NCBI GenBank assembly: GCA_018402155.1
Contig: JAGYJG010000001.1
Location: 756,198 to 820,197, forward strand
Length of the DNA: 64,000 bases
Source: Bacteroidia bacterium
GTDB lineage: Bacteria > Bacteroidota > Bacteroidia > NS11-12g > UBA9320
Direction of reading: 5' to 3'
Shown: piece after piece, positions 1 to 8,578 of the stretch
Position numbering within the stretch: position 1 is the first letter of the stretch
Layout of the letters: every line of letters starts with the position of its first letter
Notes under the pieces: model-generated
Told to the model about the DNA's origin: nothing
The model's database searches: none
What the model saw: only the letters and a program-made list of their open reading frames with translations
Translations under genes and position numbers: made by a program

Positions 1-1485
1 GACAGCCACTTACCAAAACTGAGTAATGAAACATCTGTTTTTGGAGCAAAGCACCCGCTATTGCAAGAGCGATTAATAAAGGAGCAAAAGGATATTGTGC
101 CACTAGATTATTTGTTCAATTATGCTCAACGGTTAATAGTAATCTCTGGGCCAAATGCTGGTGGAAAATCCGTTGCTCTAAAAACTATTGGCTTACTTCA
201 GTTTATGTTACAGTCGGGTTTTTTAGTACCTTGCAAGTCAGAAAGTACTTTTGTTATTTTTGATAATATATTTGTGGATATGGGCGATAATCAGAGTATT
301 GAGTCAGATTTGAGTACCTATTCCAGCCATCTAAAAGCAGCTAAGCATATTATTAATTTTTGTAATGAACAAACGATGGTGCTAATGGACGAAATAGGAA
401 CAGGAACTGATCCTATGTTTGGTGGACCTATGGCAGAGGCGATACTCGAAGAAATTCACCGTAAAAATGCTTTTGGTGTTATTACAACTCACTTTAGTAA
501 TATTAAAACAAAAGCTGATAAACTAGAGGGAGTATCGAATGCGGCTATGCTTTTTGACTTAGATAAACTAATCCCGCTTTACAAGTTACAAATAGGTCAA
601 CCCGGAAGTTCTTTTGTGTATGAAGTGGCAAGTAATATTGGTTTGAATAAAACACTTATAAAACGTGCCAAACAACTTACAAATACTAAACAGTACGACT
701 TGGATGCGTTACTAGCCGAAGTGCAATCTCAAAAAGAAAAGTTACGATTGGAGCAACAGTTAATAAATAAAAAAGCCGAAGAAGCAGCCTTGATGGAAAA
801 GGAATATCGTCTGTTAAAAGAAGATTTAGAAGCCCAAAAGAACGAAATTATTTTGCAAGCCAACAAAGAAGCTCGAAATGCGATACTAAACGCGAATAAA
901 GATATAGAAAAAACCATACGTCTCATCCAAGAAAATAAAGCAGATAAACTAAAAACAAAGCAAGCCAGACAAGATTTACAAAGTAAAGCTAACAGTAGTA
1001 ATGTTTTGCACCAACGTGAAGATGAGCTAAAACTTAATTTTGAAGTGGGTGATTTAGTACAAATACGTGCAACGAATACATCAGGCGAAATAGTTGCGCT
1101 GCAAAAGGATAAGGCTACACTTCAGGTGGGTACTATTACTACAAAAACCAGCATTAAAAACTTGGAGAAAATAGGTAAGAGTTCGACAAAAAAAATAAAA
1201 AAATATATAAGTAATACCTCATACTCTGAAAAGCAAGGCTCGTTTAGAATAGAAAAAGATATACGGGGTATGCGCACATTTGAGGCTCTGAAAGAGATAG
1301 ATGTATGGATAGACAATGCTATTATTTTAGGGGTGAGCACCCTACGTCTGCTGCATGGGAAAGGTAATGGCATACTAAAGGCAGAAGTTCGGAGGCATCT
1401 AAAACCTAATACAGCTATACACAGCATAACCTATGAGCGTGTAGACTTGGGAGGAGAGGGAATCAGTATTATTGAATTAAAATAA
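1..1485 (+). CDS. mutS2: Endonuclease MutS2, C-terminal part (5' end outside window)
   Basis: The frame is open from base 1, so the N-terminal core is missing; about 494 residues remain of a family usually near 780-800. The ATPase P-loop GPNAGGKS is at residues 50-57 of the fragment and the Walker B segment LMDEIGTGTDP follows. A long charged coiled coil comes next, and a C-terminal Smr nuclease domain starts near residue 420 with DIRGMR and HGKGNG. MutS2 proteins bind branched DNA or collided ribosomes and lack mismatch-recognition domains. The Smr domain is the putative nuclease. Not preceded here by any visible start codon, because the gene enters from the left edge. Confidence 0.96.
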   Translation, partial: DSHLPKLSNETSVFGAKHPLLQERLIKEQKDIVPLDYLFNYAQRLIVISGPNAGGKSVALKTIGLLQFMLQSGFLVPCKSESTFVIFDNIFVDMGDNQSIESDLSTYSSHLKAAKHIINFCNEQTMVLMDEIGTGTDPMFGGPMAEAILEEIHRKNAFGVITTHFSNIKTKADKLEGVSNAAMLFDLDKLIPLYKLQIGQPGSSFVYEVASNIGLNKTLIKRAKQLTNTKQYDLDALLAEVQSQKEKLRLEQQLINKKAEEAALMEKEYRLLKEDLEAQKNEIILQANKEARNAILNANKDIEKTIRLIQENKADKLKTKQARQDLQSKANSSNVLHQREDELKLNFEVGDLVQIRATNTSGEIVALQKDKATLQVGTITTKTSIKNLEKIGKSSTKKIKKYISNTSYSEKQGSFRIEKDIRGMRTFEALKEIDVWIDNAIILGVSTLRLLHGKGNGILKAEVRRHLKPNTAIHSITYERVDLGGEGISIIELK

Positions 1486-1659
1486 GAATAATAGAAGATT
1501 AGATATTTTATGATTAGAGTTTTTTGTATACTGAATAGAGGATTTTTTTTGAAACCTATCGTAAATTTGAACGAGAATTGCTAAAGTTGTGTGATATAAT
1601 GTGTTCTTTGCCCAAAAATTTCCACTAAACGTCGACAACACTGTGCTTCAACATAAAAA

Positions 1660-2058
1660 ATGAAACAATTATTCAAATACGGAGATACAAAAGAATTTTA
1701 TAAAAAAGTGGGCAAAAAAGACGCTGCTATTTTTAATGGTGTAATGGTGCACCCATATTATAGTACGTACGCTTTGGCTAGAGATGCAGAGTGGACCAGC
1801 AGGCTTTTTGTCCTAGATATGAAAGAGGCAGAAGAGGAAGGAATAGGTACATTTGTAAATGTGAAACATGTATCGCCGGCCAAAATAGGCGATGAAGTAC
1901 GTTTTATTGCTGTAATACAAAGTGTAGTAAATAACGAAATAAATTGTACAATTACGGCAAGAGTAGGTATGAGGCTTATTGCAAATATAGAAACTGGGCA
2001 GAAAATTTTGAGCGAAGACGAATTAGAATCAGTAGCGAGAGTAGCAAACAGTGGCTAA
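1660..2058 (+). CDS. Hot-dog fold thioesterase family protein (FlK-like)
   Basis: 132 residues, the size of a single hot-dog domain. The pattern GMRLIANIETGQKILSEDEL near the C-terminus is like acyl-CoA thioesterases related to fluoroacetyl-CoA thioesterase and similar proteins. The substrate cannot be told from sequence. The 3' end overlaps the GTG start of smpB by 8 nt, so the two are probably co-transcribed. The 174-bp gap upstream holds no other gene and no clear promoter box. Confidence 0.7.
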   Translation: MKQLFKYGDTKEFYKKVGKKDAAIFNGVMVHPYYSTYALARDAEWTSRLFVLDMKEAEEEGIGTFVNVKHVSPAKIGDEVRFIAVIQSVVNNEINCTITARVGMRLIANIETGQKILSEDELESVARVANSG

Positions 2059-2515
2059 GAAAAAAAAACGGGAACATAGTATTTCCACCAACAAAAAAGC
2101 ATATTTTGAATATGCGATAGAAGAGAAGTATGAGGCAGGTATAGTTCTAACTGGTGCCGAGATAAAATCTGTACGAGACAAAAAGGTAAGTATTAGCGAA
2201 GGGTATTGCTATTTTGACGGCGATAATGTATTTAAAATACGTGGAATGCGCATCAATGAGTTTAAGAACGCAGGGTACGTAGGGCAAAATCCAGATAGAG
2301 AAAAGCTTTTGTTACTCACCAAACATGAGTTAAAAAAAATACAGAATAAGCTAAAAGATCAAGGTATGACCGTTGTACCTTTAGAGGTTTTTATATCTCC
2401 CAAGGGTTTTGCAAAGCTAGAAGTAGGGGTAGGAAAAGGAAAAAAATACCATGACAAACGCGAATCGCTTAAGGACAAAGATATAAAGAGAGAGATAGAT
2501 CGCTATATTTCTTAG
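2051..2515 (+). CDS. smpB: SsrA-binding protein SmpB
   Basis: 154 residues, the normal family length. The OB-fold core is recognisable (TNKKAYFEYAIEEKYEAG, LTGAEIKSVRDKKVSISEGY) and the basic C-terminal tail KKYHDKRESLKDKDIKRE, which becomes helical in the ribosomal mRNA channel, is complete. SmpB carries tmRNA into stalled ribosomes for trans-translation. The start is GTG, inside the end of the thioesterase gene; no ATG fits the conserved N-terminus. tRNA-Leu follows 79 bp downstream. No ssrA gene is visible in the window. Confidence 0.97.
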   Translation: MAKKKKREHSISTNKKAYFEYAIEEKYEAGIVLTGAEIKSVRDKKVSISEGYCYFDGDNVFKIRGMRINEFKNAGYVGQNPDREKLLLLTKHELKKIQNKLKDQGMTVVPLEVFISPKGFAKLEVGVGKGKKYHDKRESLKDKDIKREIDRYIS

Positions 2516-2594
2516 AAAATTTTGTGGTAGTGGTTATTTCATAAAAATACCCACGTATATTCGCATTTTGTTTCCAAAATAGTCATCATAATAT

Positions 2595-2680
2595 GCTCAC
2601 GTGGTGAAATTGGTAGACACGCCAGCTTGAGGGGCTGGTGTCCGCTTTTGGACGTGCTGGTTCGAATCCAGTCGTGAGCA
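2595..2680 (+). tRNA. tRNA-Leu (anticodon GAG)
   Basis: An 86-nt class II tRNA. The acceptor stem GCTCACG pairs with CGTGAGC, with A as discriminator. The anticodon stem CCAGC/GCTGG closes a 7-nt loop with GAG at 2629-2631, and a long variable arm lies between it and the T arm. CCA is not encoded. A possible promoter lies upstream (TTA at 2534-2536, 19 nt, TATATTCG at 2556-2563, one mismatch to the -7 consensus). Its last 15 nt begin the 85-bp tandem repeat annotated separately. Confidence 0.95.
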
Positions 2681-2899
2681 CGATGTGACCAAGTCAAAGC
2701 CCGCTAGGGATTTGAAATTTGGTCCACTCACCGGTAAGGCTGGATCAATCATCCAGTCGTGAGCACGATGTGACCAAGTCAAAGCCCGCTAGGGATTTGA
2801 AATTTGGTCCACTCACCGGTAAGGCTGGATCAATCATCCAGTCGTGAGCACGATGTGACCAAGTCAAAGCCCGCTAGGGATTTGAAATTTGGTCCACTC
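2666..2899 (+). repeat. 85-bp tandem repeat (2.75 copies) containing the tRNA-Leu 3' end
   Basis: Copies run 2666-2750, 2751-2835 and 2836-2899 with an exact 85-bp period; the third stops after GGTCCACTC. Each copy begins with ATCCAGTCGTGAGCA, the 3' end of the tRNA gene (2666-2680). It then carries an imperfect inverted repeat (GACCAA ... TTGGTC enclosing CCC-GCTA-GGG) and, in full copies, a second hairpin CTGGAT/ATCCAG that spans the copy junction. Slippage duplication of the tRNA end plus its downstream hairpin, or remains of repeated site-specific recombination at the tRNA, would both give this pattern. Confidence 0.95.
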
Positions 2900-3033
2900 G
2901 GTAATTTTATATTTGTAAAGGCTAAAAATTAGACTCCACGATAAGATTTTTGCGGAGTAACAATGCAATAGTTTTAGCGTTAAAGTAACCAAACGGTGGA
3001 AAAACCACATAGTATTCTTCTCGATATATGCTA

Positions 3034-3041
3034 TAAATTTG
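3034..3041 (+). promoter_or_regulatory. -7 promoter box for the PLP enzyme gene
   Basis: TAAATTTG matches the Bacteroidota -7 consensus TAnnTTTG exactly. It lies 33 nt upstream of the ATG at 3075, giving a leader of roughly 25-30 nt. No convincing -33 TTG is present at the usual spacing. Confidence 0.55.
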
Positions 3042-3074
3042 AATACTATATTGAGACACGAATTAAACAGCACA

Positions 3075-4223
3075 ATGAAATTTGCAACTAAAACCATTCA
3101 TGCAGGGCTAGGTCCAGACCCAGCAACGGGAGCCATCATGACACCTATATACCAAACAAGTACCTATGTGCAAGAGGGCATAGGCCAGCACAAAGGATAT
3201 ACTTATAGCCGTTCTGGCAATCCTACTCGAAATGCGCTAGAGCAAAATATCGCGGCTTTAGAAAACGGAAAATTTGGAGCGTGTTTTGGTAGTGGAATGG
3301 CTGCTATCGATGCGGTCCTAAAAATGTTAAAACCTGGAGATGAGGTAATTGCTACCAATGACCTTTATGGTGGGTCATACCGCTTATTTACGTCTATTTT
3401 TGCCAATTTTGGCATTGTCTTTCATTTTGTAGATATGAGTGATATACAGTGTATTGCACAAACTATTAATACGAATACAAAACTGATTTGGGTCGAGACT
3501 CCTACTAACCCAATGCTAAATATAATAGACCTTCACGCCGTTGCAGATATTGCCCAATCAGCTGGTGCATTATTAGCAGTAGACAACACATTTGCTACGC
3601 CATACTTGCAAAATCCACTTGATTTGGGTGCTGATATTGTGATGCATTCGGCTACCAAGTACTTAGGTGGCCATAGTGATGTTATGATGGGTGTTTTAGT
3701 TTGCCAAGACCCGCAAATAGCCCAAAAAATATATCATATACAAAACAGTTCTGGCGCTATTGCTGGCCCTATGGATTCATTTTTGGTGTTGAGAGGTATT
3801 AAAACATTGCATGTGCGTATGCAACGGCACTGCGAAAACGGCGAAAAAATTGCCCGATGGCTTAGTTTGCATCCTAAGGTAGAGCACGTGTATTGGCCTG
3901 GACTTGAAACCCATCTAAATCACGACATAGCAAAAAAACAAATGCGAGGTTTTGGAGGAATGATATCTTTTTCGCTCAAAGAAAATAGACTGAAGGATGC
4001 TCAAAAACTAGTTTCAAATACAAAATTATTTGCTTTAGCAGAAAGCTTGGGAGGGGTAGAAAGTCTCATTGGACACCCCGCTTCTATGACCCACGCAAGT
4101 ATACCCCAAGTTGACCGCGAAAAACTTGGTATTGTTGATTCGTTGATTCGGCTTAGTGTAGGCATAGAAGACTCCGTTGATTTGATTGTAGATATGGATA
4201 AAGCCATGAACAGTATAGCGTAA
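3075..4223 (+). CDS. Cystathionine gamma-synthase/lyase family PLP enzyme
   Basis: 382 residues of the Cys/Met-metabolism fold-type I PLP family. Visible are the N-terminal TKTIHAG, PIYQTSTYVQ, the substrate/PLP region YSRSGNPTR, FGSGMAAI, and the Schiff-base lysine in SATKYLGGHSD. These enzymes do gamma-elimination or gamma-replacement in transsulfuration; synthase, lyase and related activities cannot be separated by motif alone. The start at 3075 is preferred over an in-frame codon at 3039, because the promoter -7 box overlaps that earlier codon. Stands alone between the tRNA-Leu repeat and a decayed Uma2 gene. Confidence 0.9.
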   Translation: MKFATKTIHAGLGPDPATGAIMTPIYQTSTYVQEGIGQHKGYTYSRSGNPTRNALEQNIAALENGKFGACFGSGMAAIDAVLKMLKPGDEVIATNDLYGGSYRLFTSIFANFGIVFHFVDMSDIQCIAQTINTNTKLIWVETPTNPMLNIIDLHAVADIAQSAGALLAVDNTFATPYLQNPLDLGADIVMHSATKYLGGHSDVMMGVLVCQDPQIAQKIYHIQNSSGAIAGPMDSFLVLRGIKTLHVRMQRHCENGEKIARWLSLHPKVEHVYWPGLETHLNHDIAKKQMRGFGGMISFSLKENRLKDAQKLVSNTKLFALAESLGGVESLIGHPASMTHASIPQVDREKLGIVDSLIRLSVGIEDSVDLIVDMDKAMNSIA

Positions 4224-4295
4224 AAAGAAATCTATGTCATTTTGATAAAAAAAATTGTTACGTATAAACTGATGGACACTTAGTCTGCTGCTCAC

Positions 4296-4325
4296 TTGAA
4301 ATAAAGCAATAAACACTTATCTTTG
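4296..4325 (+). promoter_or_regulatory. Consensus promoter (TTG-N19-TATCTTTG) before the Uma2 remnant
   Basis: TTG at 4296-4298, a 19-nt spacer, and TATCTTTG at 4318-4325. This is a full match to the Bacteroidota vegetative promoter. The first ATG follows only 5 nt later, at 4331, so the original mRNA would be nearly leaderless. Confidence 0.65.
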
Positions 4326-4330
4326 AAAAA

Positions 4331-4892
4331 ATGAAAATAGAGGAGTCCATAGTAAGCTATGCTAGATGATAGCAAGGAGTATAACTATGCGAAGTATCCC
4401 ATATGGGGCAAAATCAGAAAAATGTCTCCTGCTCTTAGTTGGAAGCACCGAAGAATTTCTCAAGAAGTACAGATGAAGTTTGCACGATATTTTGAACTTC
4501 ACGCTTGCAATGTTCTTTATGCACCACTTGATTTAGTCCTGCCTATAGCCTCTGAAAAGAGAAATGCCAATGTGGCGAAGTCTGATATTCGTATGCTTTG
4601 TGATGCAGCAAAACTTGATGACCACAGTATAGTGGGCGCAACTGACCTTGTAGTTGAAATACTGAGTCCTGGCAATGCCAGATATGATTTAGATACCGAA
4701 TTTATGCTATATCAAGAAGCTAAAGTGCCTGAATATGGGGTAGTGAATTCAATGGAAAGGTATGTATTAACCTATGCGGTGCTGGTAGATGCGTATGCTG
4801 GTTCTAAGTATTTTACTGAAGGGAAAAATGCTGTGAGTAAATATTTTGAAGGCTTTGAAGTAAGTGTATCTAAAATTTTTGACAATGTGTAA
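4331..4892 (+). pseudogene. Uma2 family (DUF820) endonuclease remnant, frameshifted
   Basis: From the ATG at 4331 the frame reads MKIEESIVSYAR and stops. The rest of the protein continues in another frame from 4359 (MLDDSKEYNYAKY ... IFDNV). The joined product looks like Uma2 proteins (KGKIxKMSPAPSxKH, VLPI, DLVVEILSPGN, LYQEAxVPEY). The segment between YAKY and GKIRKMSP also seems shortened by roughly a dozen residues, and the usual QPDI motif reads KSDI. Uma2 proteins are PD-(D/E)xK-like and of unclear role. Translation from 4359 alone would give 177 residues, so a shortened expressed protein is not excluded. Confidence 0.7.
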
Positions 4893-4933
4893 ATGGTTGA
4901 GCGACCAGCTAAAGTGATTTTTTTAGAAAAAAA

Positions 4934-5812
4934 ATGGATATAAAGACTGTAAAAGAGCAACTCGACACTATTTTACAAGAGCTGAGACAACAAGATTTTA
5001 TAGCCTCAGATCCCATTTCTATTCCAAAGCGATTTGCAAAAAAGGAAGACATCGAGATATCGGCATTTTTTGCGGCGACACTTGCTTGGGGCCAGCGTAA
5101 AACCATAATTGCCAATACTAATAAATTGATGCACTGGATGGGTCAGGAGCCTCACGCGTTTATAACTCAGCACTCGGCTACAGATCTTGTCGTATTCGAA
5201 CGATTTGTGCACCGCACGTTCAATGCTACCGATGTACTCTACTTTATAGAAGTATTAAAACGCTGGTATTTAAACCAAAAATCGTTGGAAGACTATTTTG
5301 TAGGGCCTACTATGAAGGATAAAATTAGTTATTTTCACCATGCTTTTTTTAATAATGAATTTGTCTCGGAGCGCACCCGAAAACACGTTGCCAATCCTGC
5401 CAAAAACTCGTCTGCCAAAAGACTAAACATGTATTTGCGTTGGATGGTTAGAGGCAACACTGTTTCTACTATTGATACTAGTCAAGGAGCTGTTCCAAAT
5501 CATACAAAGGAAAAAAGCGGTGAGAGTAACACCACAAGCAAGATAACAACAAATCAGCAAGATATAACTAATATAACGACACTAGACTTTGGTATATGGA
5601 ACTCCATAAAACCAGCAGAGTTAAAATGTCCGCTAGACGTTCATGTACAGCGTGCTGCTTTTCATTTTGGGCTGCTCACACGCACGCAGCAAGATTGGAA
5701 AGCAGTAGAGGAGCTGAGCAACAATCTCTTAAAGCTAGACGCCATAGACCCTATAAAGTATGACTTAGCACTCTTCAAATGGAGCGAAGCAAAAATGGGT
5801 GAGCAGGGGTAG
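4934..5812 (+). CDS. TIGR02757 family protein (DUF2400)
   Basis: 292 residues with the family landmarks SDPISIPKRFAKKEDIEI, AATLAWGQRKTI, FVHRTFN, NPAKNSSAKRLNMYLRWMVR, DFGIW, CPLDVH and DPIKYDLALF. The function of this conserved Bacteroidota family is not established. Residues about 174-216 are a Ser/Thr/Asn-rich stretch between RWMVR and DFGIW, where other members, as far as I recall, join almost directly. Likely a surface loop insertion. No close operon partner: the next gene begins 312 bp later. Confidence 0.85.
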   Translation: MDIKTVKEQLDTILQELRQQDFIASDPISIPKRFAKKEDIEISAFFAATLAWGQRKTIIANTNKLMHWMGQEPHAFITQHSATDLVVFERFVHRTFNATDVLYFIEVLKRWYLNQKSLEDYFVGPTMKDKISYFHHAFFNNEFVSERTRKHVANPAKNSSAKRLNMYLRWMVRGNTVSTIDTSQGAVPNHTKEKSGESNTTSKITTNQQDITNITTLDFGIWNSIKPAELKCPLDVHVQRAAFHFGLLTRTQQDWKAVEELSNNLLKLDAIDPIKYDLALFKWSEAKMGEQG

Positions 5813-6124
5813 TGCAAAGCAACGACAATAGTCAGTTAAATATGAGACATAAACTTATATAGAAATATAACCTTCTTACATTTGGATAAGATAATATTAT
5901 GAAAAGTCTGTTTTACCTTGTTTATGTTGAGCACAATGGGTAAGGGGGATGTTTCAAATAAATATGAAACATTACTCAAATAGTTAAGCCTTGGATTAAA
6001 TTTACAATTATATCATTACCAAAACTTCTTTTGGCAAAACCATAACTCTTTGTAAATTTGACCATTATATTTATATTATTTAATAAGAAAAATAAACTTT
6101 GAACCTACCAATATAAAACTAAAT
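5813..6124 (+). other. Intergenic region with a promoter
   Basis: No coding region is supported. A small hairpin CCAAAA-CTTC-TTTTGG occupies 6019-6034. A consensus promoter overlaps its end: TTG at 6031-6033, 19-nt spacer, TAAATTTG at 6053-6060. The leader to the ATG at 6125 would be about 60 nt. Confidence 0.6.
6029..6060 (+). promoter_or_regulatory. Consensus promoter for the 6125-8578 gene set
   Basis: TTTTG ending at 6033, a 19-nt spacer and TAAATTTG at 6053-6060 fit the Bacteroidota consensus fully. Its -33 element lies in the 3' arm of a short hairpin (6019-6034), which could be chance or an operator. Confidence 0.65.
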
Positions 6125-6847
6125 ATGGATAGTAAAAATTGGTTTCTAAAAAACACATGTACTGCAGTATTCTTTATAGTCTACATGGTTTTATTACCTA
6201 TGAAAGGAGCCGCCAAAAAAATCAGCTCACCAGTCACTTTTGACAATATGCAAGCGGTGATGTATGAGGTAAAAAAGTACAACTTTTTGTCTTCTACTCC
6301 GCTAGAAAAACTATCCGCAGCAAAAGATTCAGTTTTTTATCTTTTTCAAAATAGCGGAAATTCCAGCGATTTTAATCAATACCACAAGAGTATAGCGGAT
6401 TCTGTTTTGCGATTTGTTTTCCAAAAATACGAAGCTATTAGTAATGCTGATACCACTGTGAGCAATGCCTATGTGGAAGACTATATTTATTGTTTTCAAC
6501 GATTTGTGCAAGCTTATCATCAATTGACTGAGGTAGAAAATAAAATGAACCAAGTAGAAAAGGAGTATAGAAGCATGGTTTGGAATCCCTATTTATTTTT
6601 AGAAATGGAAGAAATACGAAAAGAGCGAATTTTTAGGGCATACAAAAAGACTATTATACCTTATTTGGAAAATGGTATGTTAAACTATATAACGTGCGAA
6701 AGAGTAGACTCTTTGGGGGGTGAATTTATAGTGCTGTATGACAAAATGATTTGGCTTAGAAAAACCAATACCAAATCGCTCGAAAAAAACTTAAAAAAAA
6801 CAAACGACACTGCAGCGATTATCAAATTATTTGAATTGCCGTTTTAG
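6125..6847 (+). CDS. Exported protein of unknown function
   Basis: 240 residues. The N-terminus has a basic start and a hydrophobic segment (about residues 12-26), like a signal peptide or anchor, ending before GAAKK. The rest is mainly charged and helical, with no domain I recognise. It is first in a tightly spaced set with a DUF2490 barrel (18 bp later) and a membrane-anchored MORN protein, so a cell-envelope role is an inference from context only. Confidence 0.75.
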   Translation: MDSKNWFLKNTCTAVFFIVYMVLLPMKGAAKKISSPVTFDNMQAVMYEVKKYNFLSSTPLEKLSAAKDSVFYLFQNSGNSSDFNQYHKSIADSVLRFVFQKYEAISNADTTVSNAYVEDYIYCFQRFVQAYHQLTEVENKMNQVEKEYRSMVWNPYLFLEMEEIRKERIFRAYKKTIIPYLENGMLNYITCERVDSLGGEFIVLYDKMIWLRKTNTKSLEKNLKKTNDTAAIIKLFELPF

Positions 6848-6864
6848 ACTGTAAGCGAAAAAGA

Positions 6865-7686
6865 ATGTTACATAAAGCAATAAGTATTTTTATAGTGCTC
6901 GTTTTGGGTTTTAGTGTAAAGGCGCAACAAAATGAAAACTATGACGGAGGCTATGATTTATATCGCAAACCAACCACCTCGGCGTGGATGGGTTCTTACC
7001 TGAATTTTAGACTCTCTAAACGACTGCTTTGGGCTGGAGAGATGCACTACCGAAGAACAGAATACAATGATGTGCCATACGTAGGTAGAATGGCTCAAAT
7101 CTATAATCGACATGGTGTGAAATATTTGTTTTCAAAAAATTTCAATGCTACGGTTGGAGGTGTACTTCGTTTAGATTTTACTCCAGAACCAGGAAATAAA
7201 ACACTAAAAAAAGTGGTTATAGAACCTCGGTTTTGGCATGAATATGTTTTTGCACAACCTTTTTTTCGTGGGATGGTCTACCACAGACTTCGTTTTGAAC
7301 ACCGGTGGAGTAAGGGAAATGAATTTGACGACACCTATGATTTTAGAAACAGATATCGATATAAGTTTTTGATGAAATACCCTTTAAATTCCAATGTTTT
7401 GAGAAGTAAAAGTATTTATTTTGCCCCTGACGTGGAAATTATTATGCAGACAGGAAAGACGGCCAGACTCTCGCCTCTAGAAGACCTACGAATCTATCCG
7501 CACATTGGCTATATAGTAAACTCACGTGTAGGATTTTCTACGGGAATGATGTACACTGTGGGTCAATCTTTTGAAAAAGGAAATTTGGACTATCGCCAAC
7601 GCTGGATATATCGAGTAAACGCTTACATTTCTCTAGATTGGCGAAAATTTGAAGATAAACTACTACCCGTAAATATGGCCGACTAA
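6865..7686 (+). CDS. DUF2490 domain-containing outer-membrane protein
   Basis: 273 residues: a signal peptide ending at VKAQ, then alternating aromatic/polar strands typical of an outer-membrane barrel (AWMGSYLNFRLSKRLLWAGEMHYRR, RFEHRW, DFRNRYRYKF, YRQRWIYRVNAYISLDW). This matches the DUF2490 family of Bacteroidota, whose function is unknown. Sits 17 nt after the preceding gene and 4 nt before the next, consistent with one transcript. Confidence 0.8.
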   Translation: MLHKAISIFIVLVLGFSVKAQQNENYDGGYDLYRKPTTSAWMGSYLNFRLSKRLLWAGEMHYRRTEYNDVPYVGRMAQIYNRHGVKYLFSKNFNATVGGVLRLDFTPEPGNKTLKKVVIEPRFWHEYVFAQPFFRGMVYHRLRFEHRWSKGNEFDDTYDFRNRYRYKFLMKYPLNSNVLRSKSIYFAPDVEIIMQTGKTARLSPLEDLRIYPHIGYIVNSRVGFSTGMMYTVGQSFEKGNLDYRQRWIYRVNAYISLDWRKFEDKLLPVNMAD

Positions 7687-7690
7687 GCGT

Positions 7691-8578
7691 ATGAGAAAAA
7701 AAACAATTTTACTTACACTGTTGATATTTTATATACTACTGTCGGGGATATGGATTTTGAGGGCAAACTACCAAAGACAAAAATCCGAAACACGCCTAAA
7801 TATTGTTCAAAAAACTGCACAAAGTACCAAAGACTCATTGATCAGTGAAGTGGCATTTTATGAAAAAATAGTAGCATTAGATAGTGTTTTTTTTACCGGA
7901 AACTTTGTAGAATCTCTCAATGGTTTTGAAAACTCATTGGCAGTCGATACATTTACTGAAGCGAAACATAGCACCTTGGTGCTACGAGTTACAGAAATAG
8001 CTAATTTGATACGTGGTAGAGATTCTACAAAAGATGCCGTCAATATATATAGAAGACAACTGACAACTGCACGTACTGCACTAAAACTTTTAGATGAAAA
8101 ACTAGATAGCACTTACAGCGTCTATAGCAGCCAGCAAACTATAAGTATTCACCGCATAGATAGTTTACAAATGCAAGTAAGCAAATTGACCACTAAACTG
8201 GAGGATAAAAATAGCATACAAACAATCTCTTTCAAAAACCCAAATAACAATGTGGTACACTACCTTGGCGAAACAAAGAATGGAGAAGCAAACGGAAAAG
8301 GCGTAGGTATATGGAGTACTGGCGGCAAATACGAAGGCACATGGCTAGCCAACAAGCGCCACGGTAAGGGTACCTATACCTGGAAAGACGGTGACATCTA
8401 TGTAGGAGATTTTTTGAATGACACGAGAGAGGGACAAGGTACGTACCACTGGCAAACAGGAGATAAGTACGTGGGCCAGTGGAAAAATAATAAACGCAAC
8501 GGCCTCGGTATACTCTCCAATAAAAGCGGTGTCATTCTGTTTGAAGGCAATTGGCAAGATGATAAAATTTTGCAGTAG
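7691..8578 (+). CDS. Membrane-anchored MORN-repeat protein
   Basis: 295 residues. An N-terminal transmembrane segment (residues about 5-22) is followed by a heptad-rich region (to about 180) that looks like a coiled coil. The C-terminal third has at least four MORN repeats of the form GxYEGxWxxxxRHGKGTYxWxDG (YLGETKNGEANGKG, KYEGTWLANKRHGKG, IYVGDFLNDTREGQG, KYVGQWKNNKRNGLG). MORN repeats form extended beta sheets that bind lipids or proteins. Partner unknown. Confidence 0.85.
   Translation: MRKKTILLTLLIFYILLSGIWILRANYQRQKSETRLNIVQKTAQSTKDSLISEVAFYEKIVALDSVFFTGNFVESLNGFENSLAVDTFTEAKHSTLVLRVTEIANLIRGRDSTKDAVNIYRRQLTTARTALKLLDEKLDSTYSVYSSQQTISIHRIDSLQMQVSKLTTKLEDKNSIQTISFKNPNNNVVHYLGETKNGEANGKGVGIWSTGGKYEGTWLANKRHGKGTYTWKDGDIYVGDFLNDTREGQGTYHWQTGDKYVGQWKNNKRNGLGILSNKSGVILFEGNWQDDKILQ

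Noticed and set aside
2597-2782. Minus-strand open frame over tRNA-Leu and the 85-bp repeat
   Set aside because: It reads the tRNA backwards and continues into the repeat; this is a well-known type of false protein over tRNA genes.
2666-2899. The tandem repeat as a CRISPR array
   Set aside because: Units are head-to-tail without spacers, and the repeat includes the tRNA end.
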